Source: Tieghemiomyces parasiticus
Lineage: Eukaryota > Kickxellomycota > Dimargaritomycetes > Dimargaritales > Dimargaritaceae
Assembly (NCBI GenBank): GCA_027575765.1
Contig: JANBPT010000254.1
Coordinates: 1 to 50,137 of the forward strand
Direction: 5' to 3'
Length of the DNA: 50,137 bases
Below, piece by piece: positions 33,644 through 42,077 of the stretch. The notes beneath the pieces were generated by a model. That model saw only the letters and a list, made by a program, of their open reading frames with translations. It was not told the origin of the DNA and did not search any database. The position numbers were made by a program, and so were the translations under genes. How positions within the stretch are numbered: the stretch's first letter is position 1; each line of letters starts with the position of its first letter.

Positions 33644-34060
33644 AGCGTCGACGGGCGCTTTGGCGCAGGTTGAGTGGAGGGCTGGGTTAAGGAGGTAAAG
33701 GGGGTCTGCGTGATAGGTGGGTCCAGGGGAAGGAATCCGAGTCGGCTCGACACGAATTGGAAGGGGTCTGGCGCGGTGGTCGTGCAACGATGCGGTATCG
33801 CAATGGACAGTGAGTAGTCGAGATAACACCGGGCCCGGTAGGGATGTATAGGTTCGGCAGGTAAGAATGGGAGACTGGAGTAATAGAAGGCGTCTTTTGA
33901 GCCACTATCAGGGGAGCTGCTACAGTATCGATAACTGCCTTTTTTTTTTGCAGCAGCAAGACACGGCCTGGAGAGTATGTAGCCGATACCTGCTATTGAT
34001 CGTTTTTTCTTTTCTTTTTTCTTCCCTATCCAGGCCACCATGACACCGCTCATCTAGGTC

Positions 34061-34067
34061 TATAAAA
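34061..34067 (+). promoter_or_regulatory. TATA-like box in the Noc2/Sof1 interval
   Basis: TATAAAA on the plus strand, 408 bases before the Sof1 ATG and three bases before the E-box palindrome. It could serve Sof1 with a long leader; use is not proven. Confidence 0.4.
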
Positions 34068-34069
34068 CT

Positions 34070-34079
34070 ATCACGTGAT
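34070..34079. promoter_or_regulatory. Palindromic E-box ATCACGTGAT
   Basis: A perfect 10-bp palindrome around CACGTG, the core bound by bHLH factors such as Cbf1, Pho4 or Myc-type proteins. It lies 427 bp upstream of the Noc2 ATG and 396 bp upstream of the Sof1 ATG. A nearly identical site (41013-41021) lies upstream of RPC82. Confidence 0.5.
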
Positions 34080-34474
34080 TAATATACACGGCGGCATGGC
34101 CTATCGCGTCCCTCCTCGGCACATTATTTGGCTTTTGGTCTTCTTTTTTTTTCATGCCGCCATATCGGGAACTTCTGGTAGAGCTCCCCTCGAGATACAA
34201 TACTATTCAGTGGGTGTAGGCGCCCGCAAGACCGACCGACAAAATCTTGGAACTGTGCATCCAATTCCCATTCCTCCGTTGCATCGTACCTGACCCGCCT
34301 TGGCCCCATACATGCCCCATTCCTCGTTTCCTACTACTTGACCCGACCTATCTCCACCCGACTCCATTGGCTAGCACCCGGGCATCTTCTAGAGCACACA
34401 ACCACACAAAGAAATTTGAGACTCCCCACGCTTGGAACGAGTTTCCTCCCTCGTCGAGTACACAGGCCGGCACC

Positions 34475-36262
34475 ATGGTAAGTATGACCATTAATAACGC
34501 AGGAGTGCGTGCCACCCGCCCCTGTATGTACCGCCGTGTACTTAGCACTCGCTATCTCTTAACCTACGTTACCCCCCCCCCGCTTCTCTACAATCATCTG
34601 TTGATTTCATTGGCACTTCAGAAAGTTAAAACTATTTCCCGTAGCCACGAAGAGTTTACGCGGCAGCGTAAGACCGACCGGCAAGTGATTCAGCGCAACC
34701 GGGACCCGGTCCTGCACCCCTTCGAAAAGGCCAAGGAAATCAAGCGAGCCGTCAACGCCGCTAAGCTGCAGAAGCTCTTTTCTAAGCCGTTTGTAGCCAA
34801 TATGGCGGGCCACGTTGGCGGCGTGCAGTGCATGTCCAAGCACCCGTGGGATCTACGAGCCATGATCTCGGGTAGCGAGGACGGCGAGATCCGTGTCTGG
34901 GATATGACCAACCACGAGACCATCTGGCGGGCGGAAAAGGCCCACGTTGGCGTCGTTCGTGGCGTCTGCACTATCCCGCACACTCGTCGGTTCCTGTCGG
35001 TGGGCAACGACCGCCTCGTCAAGATTTGGGGCCCCGAGTCGTCGAACGCAGCAGAGGATGCCGCCGCCAACTTTGACCATGAAGATGTCACCACCTTGTC
35101 CTTCGCTGAGCGCGCTCGTTTGTCCAACCTTCGGACCCTGGGAGCCCCTAAGCTGGGCGCCGAGCAGGATGAGGATGAGGATGACGACGACGAGGACGAG
35201 GAAGGTGACGTGTACAAGCGGTACAGCGGGGACGACGACAGCGATGCCGAGGAGGAGCCGGCGGAGGACCGGGTCGAACGGATGGCCCGGATGGCGAGCG
35301 GTCAGACCCGCGGGCTGGTCCGGGACGCCACGGGGATTTCGCGAACGGCCATCAACCTCGGTCCGCGCAAGGTGACTCCGTTGGCTACCTACACGGGCAC
35401 CGAGGGCTTCAATGCCGTGGACCACCACCGGACCAAGCGCATGTTCGCCACGAGCAGCTCAGTCATTTCGCTCTGGGACGTGGACCGCGCGGCCCCAACC
35501 TGCACCATGGAGTGGGGTGCTGACACCATCAACACGGTGCGGTTCAACCCGACCGAGGTGGACGTTCTGGCCAGTTGTGGTACCGACCGGACGGTAATTC
35601 TATACGACGTGCGGACGCAATCAGCGCTTAGCAAAATCACGTGTGCGCTCAAGGCCAACGCCATCGGGTGGAACCCGATGCGTTCCGCCAACTTTGCGAC
35701 GGCCAGCGAGGACGGCAGCGTGTACATGTTTGACATGCGCAACATGACCGAGCCGTTCAAGAAGTACTGGGGCCACACATCAGCGGTCACCGACGTGGAC
35801 TTTTCGCCAACGGGCGCGTCCCTGGCCACGGCGTCCTACGACCGGAGCATCCGCATCTTCCACGTGGGCCAGTCCACCAGCGAGGCCATGTACTACACCC
35901 GCCGCATGCGTAACGTGTTCTGCGTCAAGTACACCATGGATGCCAAGTACGTCGTATCCGGTTCCAACGACGGCAACCTGCGGCTGTGGAAGGCCGTGGC
36001 CCACGAGAAACTGGGCCCTATGGTGCGTGCCCAGCGTGACGCCCTCGATTACCAGGAACGCCTTAAGAATCGGTACCGTCGTGTGCCCGTGGTCCAAAAG
36101 GTCCTCAATTCAAGCATCACACCTTCGTATATTAAGACCGCCCGGCGTCTCGAAGGCGAGCTCAAGGATGGGCTCATGCGCCGTGCCGAGAAGGCTGGCG
36201 CCAATGAAGTCGCCAAGGTCAAGGCCCGGCTCACCAAATCGGTTCTCCAGGTTCACGAGTAG
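34475..36262 (+). CDS. SOF1: Sof1/DCAF13, WD40 component of the 40S processome (2 exons)
   Basis: Exons 34475-34477 and 34622-36262 give 547 residues. Exon 1 is only the start codon: CACCATG is followed directly by GTAAGT, and the 144-nt intron ends at CACTTCAG. The join gives M-KVKTISRSHEEFTRQRKTD, matching the conserved Sof1 start. The family's RNxDPxLHPFE motif follows. Sof1 belongs to the U3 snoRNP small-subunit processome. WD40 repeats run from about residue 62 (GHVGGVQCMSKHPW) to 460. An acidic insertion of about 90 residues separates early repeats. Conserved blocks include DHHRTKRMFAT, GWNPM and SPTGASLATASYDRSIRIF. The C-terminal Sof1 region starts normally (HEKLGPMV, ALDYQERLKNRY), but the usual basic tail with the KPGSVP motif is missing and is replaced by a helix-rich end. 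Confidence 0.96.
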   Translation: MVSMTINNAGVRATRPCMYRRVLSTRYLLTYVTPPPLLYNHLLISLALQKVKTISRSHEEFTRQRKTDRQVIQRNRDPVLHPFEKAKEIKRAVNAAKLQKLFSKPFVANMAGHVGGVQCMSKHPWDLRAMISGSEDGEIRVWDMTNHETIWRAEKAHVGVVRGVCTIPHTRRFLSVGNDRLVKIWGPESSNAAEDAAANFDHEDVTTLSFAERARLSNLRTLGAPKLGAEQDEDEDDDDEDEEGDVYKRYSGDDDSDAEEEPAEDRVERMARMASGQTRGLVRDATGISRTAINLGPRKVTPLATYTGTEGFNAVDHHRTKRMFATSSSVISLWDVDRAAPTCTMEWGADTINTVRFNPTEVDVLASCGTDRTVILYDVRTQSALSKITCALKANAIGWNPMRSANFATASEDGSVYMFDMRNMTEPFKKYWGHTSAVTDVDFSPTGASLATASYDRSIRIFHVGQSTSEAMYYTRRMRNVFCVKYTMDAKYVVSGSNDGNLRLWKAVAHEKLGPMVRAQRDALDYQERLKNRYRRVPVVQKVLNSSITPSYIKTARRLEGELKDGLMRRAEKAGANEVAKVKARLTKSVLQVHE

Positions 36263-36341
36263 GGGGAGCAGTCGACCTGCTGTATGCCGTCTGGTCGCTA
36301 TCCTTGGTATCGCGACCTCTTCTCGACCTAGCCTCATGTTT

Positions 36342-36347
36342 AATAAA
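36342..36347 (+). terminator. Polyadenylation signal AATAAA of Sof1
   Basis: AATAAA 80 bases after the Sof1 stop codon, followed by a T-rich element (GTCTTTTT). Confidence 0.6.
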
Positions 36348-36829
36348 GTCTTTTTATCGCATCAGGCGTCATTGGCCAAGAGTAATAATGGGGAGGGGAA
36401 GGAGAGAGGTAGACCTCATTATATTACAATACCGGCTACAACCCTTTCCTTTTCCGTTTACAATCCAGTACTGTGGCACCCGCGGAGGGCCCCGCTTGTG
36501 GTTCGGTACATCAACGGTGGCTTGCAAGGTTCGCAACCTGCCAGCTAGGGAGAACCGTGGGGAAGCTTGACGGTTTCGCACAACCGCGTTCCGACCTGAA
36601 CACCCCGCTTCCTTTCCCACCCGACCCCACTCTTCTGGAGAACAGCCGGACTTCGCGCTGGCGGCCAACGGTTTGTCATAACCAGACTGTCTAGAAAGTA
36701 TCAACCTGTAGGCCGGGCACGCCTACCGGGCTACCGACCCACTCCGTTACTTGTTCGCCTGCTATGTTACCCAGACTACAGTCCCTCTAGCATTGCCTAC
36801 CTGGCCCTTGCTTCTCCAGCCCCACCTCT
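36348..36829. other. Intergenic between Sof1 and Hen1
   Basis: 482 bp between two genes on the same strand. It should hold the Hen1 promoter. No TATA box or other motif stands out and no gene is supported. Confidence 0.5.
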
Positions 36830-38396
36830 ATGCCACCCACTAAGTCCACGGGCGACGATCGCAGCGACATGGCTACCGAAGCCCCAATTGCGGTGCCAGC
36901 CCTGCCGCTGTGGCAGTACCGCCAAATGGCCATTCGGGACATCATCTACGAGGACCCGGCCACCCGCTCCGTATGTCCACCACCAACCGCGGGTCAATTC
37001 AGCCCTCTAGAAGGGGAAGCGAGGCTATGCTGGTCACTATTAGCGACCCTCTCGTAACTGTCCGACCCCATTACTTAGCCCTCCTAATATATATTTTTCC
37101 GTACCTTCTGCCCTTATAATTGTACGACCGACACTCTTTAAACAGGTTCTTGAACTCGGGTGCGGCGAGGGCAAACTCTTGGCCTTCCTGGCCCCGCTTC
37201 AAGATGACATTATCATTGACCGCCTCTGCGGAATTGACCTTGACCCCTTGACCCTGCAGGTCGCCGAGCGCACCTGTGCCGTCACAGACCTGGACCGGCG
37301 GGACCCGCGCCCCACACCATTGACCATTGATCTGTACCACGGCTCCCTGGCCGACTACCACCCGGACCTGGCAGGTGTAGACTGTATCGTTTGTACCGAG
37401 GTCATTGAACATCTGCATCCTGATACTCTCGCGCGCGTGGCCCCCGTGGTACTGGGTCGATACCGGCCCCGTCGGTTCATTGTCACGACCCCCAATGCCG
37501 AGTACAACAAATACTTTCCCAATTTGAAGTATGGAACGTCCGAAGCGGTATTTAGACATTCCGATCATAAGTTTGAGTGGACGCGGGCCGAGTTCCAGCA
37601 GTGGTAAGTATCCGTTTGAGAGTCACCATGCCATTGGGGCCCCCTCGTGTAAACGTACCAGGGTCTTGTCGTACTTGCGGAGATCATCTTGATGCCAACC
37701 CAGCTACATCCTTTTGTCCTTGGTTCATGGTCCTTCCCCATCCGCAAACATAGGTGCGATGGGGCCGCCCAGCGCTACGGCTACACAGTGCGCTACAGCG
37801 GTGTCGGATCCACGGCGGAATCTACCAGCGAAGGTATCGGCCACTGCTCCCAAGTGGCTACGTTTACCCTCCCATCTCATACCAAAGCCATGTCCCCGTC
37901 GCCACCGCCGCCCTTCGAGAGCGATACCGATCCCGTAGTGCCGACTCTACACACCCATATCACCTACCCCTACGCCGCCCCACCCACCGACGACGAAGAG
38001 CTTGCCCCCATCCTCATTGATGCCATGACGCGGTTGCTCCGATGTCGACGAGAGGATGTTCTAGATGATGCCGTTGGGCCCCTCAATACCCTATCGTTCG
38101 CCGACCTGTGGTATGACTGGCACGTTCGACGGCAGTTTACCTGCCGGGATGATTTCGCGGACCACCTGGCACGTAACGCACAATGGGACATTGTCGTCCC
38201 CACCGCCAACGAGGCGGCGGGGCATGGGCCAGCTATACCCTATCATGATTGGCAGGTGGTCTGCCGTGCTCCGTTGCCAAACTTGACGGAGGCCATTCGT
38301 ACCGGCGGTGACGTACCTGACGAGTACCAGGTGACCAACCCGTTGGCAACGGCGGAGTTGCAATATCCGGTAGACGAGAACGGTGCTTGGCTATAG
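36830..38396 (+). CDS. HEN1: Hen1, small-RNA 3'-terminal 2'-O-methyltransferase (3 exons)
   Basis: Exons 36830-36970, 37146-37603 and 37754-38396 give 413 residues. Donors are TCC|GTATGT and TG|GTAAGT; acceptors are TTTAAACAG and AAACATAG. The second junction rebuilds a Trp codon. Hen1 puts a methyl group on the 3' end of siRNA or piRNA using S-adenosylmethionine. The SAM site is VLELGCGEGKLL (from residue 48). The Hen1-specific metal ligands are all present: E132 and E135-H136 in EVIEHLH, and H188 in SDHKFEWTRAEF. FIVTTPNAEYN and GYTVRYSGVG complete the catalytic domain, which ends near 245. The remaining 165 residues form an extra domain I cannot assign (FADLWYDWHVRR, FADHLARNAQWDI, YHDWQVVCRAPLP). 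No dsRNA-binding or La motif as in plant HEN1. Tail-to-tail with RPC82. Confidence 0.94.
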
Positions 38397-38528
38397 GCAA
38401 CGCAAACTCAAGTTCGAGATGGGGGCTTGTGTGTATTAATATCCTCCCACTGTATATTTGAGCCATACTTTTATCTTTAGCTGACATGTAAGGCCTGTGA
38501 GAAATCCATCCAAGGCCGCTTATAGTCA

Positions 38529-38534
38529 AATAAA
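38529..38534 (+). terminator. Possible polyadenylation signal AATAAA of Hen1
   Basis: AATAAA 132 bases after the Hen1 stop, inside the 251-bp interval between the convergent Hen1 and RPC82 genes. Transcripts of the two genes may overlap here. Confidence 0.45.
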
Positions 38535-38647
38535 TGAAGTATATAGAATTGGTTAGGGTTGGACGGCAATGGTGTGCGCGTTGCCAGTTCATGTATCATT
38601 TATATCAGTCTGAGCGTCTACAAACCCGACAATCAGGCTTCCCGAGG

Positions 38648-40486
38648 TCATATGTCTCGGATGACGAGTACCTGGCGATCGAGCCGGAGGATGCAGACCT
38701 CAAGCAAATCCATAATTTTTTCGAGGCGGTCGAGGCCCTTACGGTCGCTGGAGGATAGGAGAGACGGGTCCAGCCGAACGTCCTCGCGCTGGGTTTTAGC
38801 AATAAGACGAGTGCGGGCCTTGCGTTCGTGGGTGATGCGAGCGTACAGATTCGCAATCTCCTGGTAATGTAAGGCCAGACAGGCGTCAGTGCTGGCGGCT
38901 GGGGAGGCAAAGAATAAGTAGAAGCAGGTGGAAGGGGTACGTTCGGCGGTCTTCGGGATTTCCTGGAGCTGGACGAATCGGTGGGCCAGGAGCTCGTGGA
39001 CGTGCCGTCGGAGGTCTTTGACGGGCAGAAGGGCGAGTTTGGCCAACTGTCGGTCGTCCAGACGGCCCTTATCGTGGAGGATACGGAGAACCCGGCAGCT
39101 AAGGGTGCCAAACCGGTTGTTGAGGTAGGCGTAGAGGAGCCGATCAAAGAGCTGCTGGCGGGCGCGGACGAAGCTGACCCGGAACTGGCCTGCCCCGCGG
39201 AGATCGTCCCGAAAGACAATTCCGGCCGTGTCGGCACGCAGCACATCCAGAAACTGGCGCACCAGGTCCTGGGTCGTTGCGGAACTGCCGTTGTTGAGAT
39301 CGTACCCCGAATCGCCACCATTGCCAGCGGCTAGATCGATATCTTGGGCGATATGCTGGTCTTTAGGCAGCTGCTGGGTGATCTGGACGAGACCGACGGG
39401 TGGGGACAATTCCTCATGGGTAGCCCGCATCTTGTCTTCGCAGGCACCCAGAAGGGATTGGACAACTAGAGCGCCGGATCGGTTAGTACGCTCGTGGACA
39501 AACTCGACCACGCGGCGATTACGAAGGTACAGAGTGAACCGTTCGAGGTTGACGCGGAACGCCATGGTGAGGTCCACTTCCTCGACCATGTCGAAGCTGC
39601 CCACCCGCACTTTGAGGGCTTCGTCATCGCCGTCATCGGCGATCTTGCGTTTCATGCCCACCAGGGTGCCCTCTTGGTACTCGGCCTCGCTACGCTCGAG
39701 GCGCTGCCTACGCACGCGAGCCAGTTCGGCCGCGCTGGGGAGCACATTGAGTTTCTGTTGGGCCTCGGCATCGAGCACCATAGCGCGGTCATCGGCCGTC
39801 ATGGTATCGACGTGCTGCACCGCCGTCAGGTATCGCCGACGGATCAGGCCCTGCAGCGCCCGCATGTACGTGGACCGCCGTTTGGCCGACAGCTTCGGCC
39901 AGTCGAGGCAGTCCTGCTGCAGCGCCGTCGGTGTCAGGTTGCCCCATAGGAGCACGTGCTGGACAATGGACTGGCCCTCCTGGTCAAACAGATCCCGAGC
40001 GACCTGGAGGACGTCACCCAACCGCAGCCGGTACAGCACTGCTCGAATGCTGAGCTCGTAAAAAACCACCAGGCCTCGACCGTCAGGTGCCTCGGCCCAG
40101 GTAGCCAGGTTGTGCTGGATGAGCACCACCAATCCTTCCCGCACTCGGGGTAGCTTGAGCTGCGTGTACGCGGCAATAGCCCGGAGGGGCAACCGGCCCT
40201 TGCGGGCTAGCAGGGAGCCAATTTTCTGGTCGGGGTAAGTAAGGATGGGGTGGATGGTTAGAGTACGTTAGTCGGTAAAGGAAGTGGTGCGAGAGAGAGG
40301 GGCGACAATTCTCCTGAGCGTTCGTTTTTTTTTTTTGGATAGTCAACCGAAGCACTAGTGAAATACATGAGGGCGAACGACTTTAACTCTTTTGACCCTG
40401 TGCAGCGACGGTGAGCTTACCTCGACGATGGGCCCGAAATGGTCATTAAGAATATGGCTAGTTAAGCACAGCTCGTGTTCAGACAT
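38648..40486 (-). CDS. RPC82: RPC82/RPC3, RNA polymerase III subunit (2 exons)
   Basis: Exons 40486-40421 and 40225-38648 (minus strand) give 547 residues, the normal size for this subunit. Exon 1 encodes MSEHELCLTSHILNDHFGPI and two more residues; its donor is GAG|GTAAGC and the acceptor is CCCGACCAG. The 195-nt intron carries CTAAC branch-like motifs. The join restores HFGPIVE-KIGSLLARKGRLPL, matching the first winged helix of RPC82/POLR3C. Without it the frame would seem to start at a TTG (40192). RPC82 forms the RPC82-RPC34-RPC31 subcomplex that opens promoters at tRNA and 5S genes. Four winged-helix domains are expected. Recognisable parts are LVVLIQHNLATW (first domain), YMRALQGLIRRRYLTAV (central) and VLRILHDKGRLDDRQLAKLALLP (late winged helix). 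The C-terminal coiled region ends with LEVCILRLDRQVLVI. A shared E-box lies upstream (41013). Confidence 0.95.
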
Positions 40487-41444
40487 TTCAAAGTCGGTAG
40501 GTATCCCTTTCGATGCTCGTGGTGGTCGCCTAGATAGAAGCCGTAGCTAAAGGGGAATGGGTGCGTGGACGGAGTTGGCAAGGGCGTGAAGTGGGCAAGA
40601 AACGGTATATACTCGCCGTGTCCGATTGCAAACGATAGAAAAAACACTCTGGACGGGTGATGTTGGACTCTGGTCTTAGAGGAAGATGACAAGGGTATCG
40701 GGGTCAGCAGCGGCTCTAGCGTCGAGGGGTGTCAGGTTTGGCCAAATACCCTTAGACTTCACGCGAATTCAATAGGCGGCTTTCTGCGAGTCGCTTAGAG
40801 GTGCGGGGTAGCGAGATTCTTTTCCGAACCATATACCACATGCACATCCATGCCGATTCTTGTGGCCTTCACCTCGCATACAAACAACGTTGGGAAACGG
40901 CCCCTCCCTCCCATTAACCTTCCCAGGAGGGAGAAACACTGTGTTGCACAGCCTGAAGTTGATGCAACGAAGGTTGGAGGACGAAGGTGTCTATTTTGTC
41001 TTGATAAGTTATTCACGTGATGTTAATTAGATCATCACAACCGTTACACTGAGGTCCGACGGCCCTGGTGGTGCCAAGTTCGCCAGGATGGAGGCCCTTC
41101 AAGTAACAAAGCTGTAGTGAGATGGCTGGTTTATGATTGAGTTACGGCGAAATGTGGAGATATGCAAGCCTTACCCTACCCTTGACGCTACCCGTGACAC
41201 AATGCTGCTTGGCCTTAAATGACGGTATAACCAAGACACCAGGGGGAAACCATACAACCTCACCGCTTTCAATCGTGCGGCCCTGAACCTAGCTGGTGCA
41301 CCAGGTCCAGCCAATGCATTCTGTACCAGGGTACCTGTGGGCCAGCTGGCAGGCGGTGGCTTTAGGTAGCGAAATGAATCAGATGCCACGTCCCAACTCG
41401 ATATCCGGCTTCCAATAGGCAAAGGCCTATATATCGCAGTTTGG
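40487..41444. other. Intergenic, promoter of RPC82 and 3' flank of the zf-HIT gene
   Basis: No gene supported. The minus strand just above 40486 is CT-rich. The segment includes an E-box at 41013-41021. A minus-strand frame overlapping the end of the zf-HIT gene (41171-41545) has no recognisable features. Confidence 0.5.
41013..41021. promoter_or_regulatory. E-box TCACGTGAT upstream of RPC82
   Basis: Nine bases identical to part of the 10-bp palindrome in the Noc2/Sof1 promoter. It lies 527 bp upstream of the RPC82 start codon. These are the only two CACGTG sites I noticed outside coding sequence. Confidence 0.4.
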
Positions 41445-42077
41445 CTACCTTGTAGTCTCTTTGGACGGCAGATACTCGGCAAGAATGGCAAGGAGCCGCT
41501 CCTTAAATCGGTCAAACTCGGGCCAGTCGACCACAGCGGCTGCAAGGAGACTGAGCGGCTGCGGGTCGCGGAGGATTTTACCCACCAAGTCTTGGATGAG
41601 TGGGCTCCGCAGGGCTTCTCGAGTTTCCGGGTCAGCAGCGAGGGCCTCTAGAGCTGCGACGGGAAGCGGGTCGTCCTCGTCCTCGTCAACCACTGCCAAC
41701 GGGCTCGGTGGGGGCAGGCCAGTTACGGCCGGAGGGTGGTTGGCGTCAAGGTCGGGAAACGACATTGATGGCGGCTCCTCACAGACCAGCTGCTGGTGTT
41801 TGCGATAGCAGGCCAGAGAGCAGCTGACAGGAGTTGAATATCGAGGTGTGGCAGGAAGGTTAGCCCGGTTTGTGGGTGGCACTGGTGAGGTTGCAGCTAG
41901 CCTTTAGGTTATTATAGCAGCCAGGGTTTTGGGCCCTGGCGGGAATCCCTCAGACCTGGCTGCCACGCTCCGACAGTCGGGAGTATGTACGTGGTGAACT
42001 TACTACGGCGTCCGGCACTTGGGACATTTGTACTTGGCTACTTCCTGGTTACAAATGATACATGTGGTTGGGCTCAT
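41445..42077 (-). CDS. HIT1: zf-HIT protein, Hit1/ZNHIT3 type (box C/D snoRNP assembly), 2 exons
   Basis: Exons 42077-42004 and 41823-41445 (minus strand) give 150 residues, close to human ZNHIT3. Exon 1 ends in TA|GTAAGT and exon 2 starts after CCTGTCAG with C; the join makes one Tyr codon and completes the HIT finger. The finger is C6-x2-C9-x8-C18-x2-C21-x4-C26-x3-C30-x3-H34-x4-C39, exactly the zf-HIT consensus (CPKCRTPYCSLACYRKH). The rest is an acidic linker (VVDEDEDD) and a helical C-terminal region (SPLIQDLVGKILRDP, FDRFKERLLAILAEYLP) resembling the Hit1 domain that holds Rsa1/NUFIP. In yeast and human this protein stabilises the box C/D snoRNP assembly factor Rsa1/NUFIP, which fits a neighbourhood rich in ribosome-biogenesis genes. 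The intron is 180 nt. ZNHIT3 identity is more likely than ZNHIT6 or ZNHIT2 because of length and layout. Confidence 0.88.

Larger units (their letters stand above)
33644..34474. promoter_or_regulatory. Bidirectional promoter region of Noc2 and Sof1
   Basis: 831 bp separate the start codons of two divergent ribosome-biogenesis genes. The interval holds T-rich tracts near 33941 and 34005, a TATAAAA at 34061-34067 and, immediately after it, a 10-bp perfect palindrome with an E-box. The leader of Sof1 is CT-rich. No other gene is supported inside it. Confidence 0.65.

Noticed and set aside
33644..33829. 62-codon N-terminal extension of Noc2
   Set aside because: No resemblance to the family; the ATG at 33643 opens the conserved basic N terminus.
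34247..34474. N-terminal extension of the Sof1 frame
   Set aside because: No resemblance to Sof1, whereas splicing 34477 to 34622 restores the exact conserved N terminus.
39228..40061. 277-residue plus-strand frame rich in Ser and Arg
   Set aside because: Antisense shadow of RPC82.
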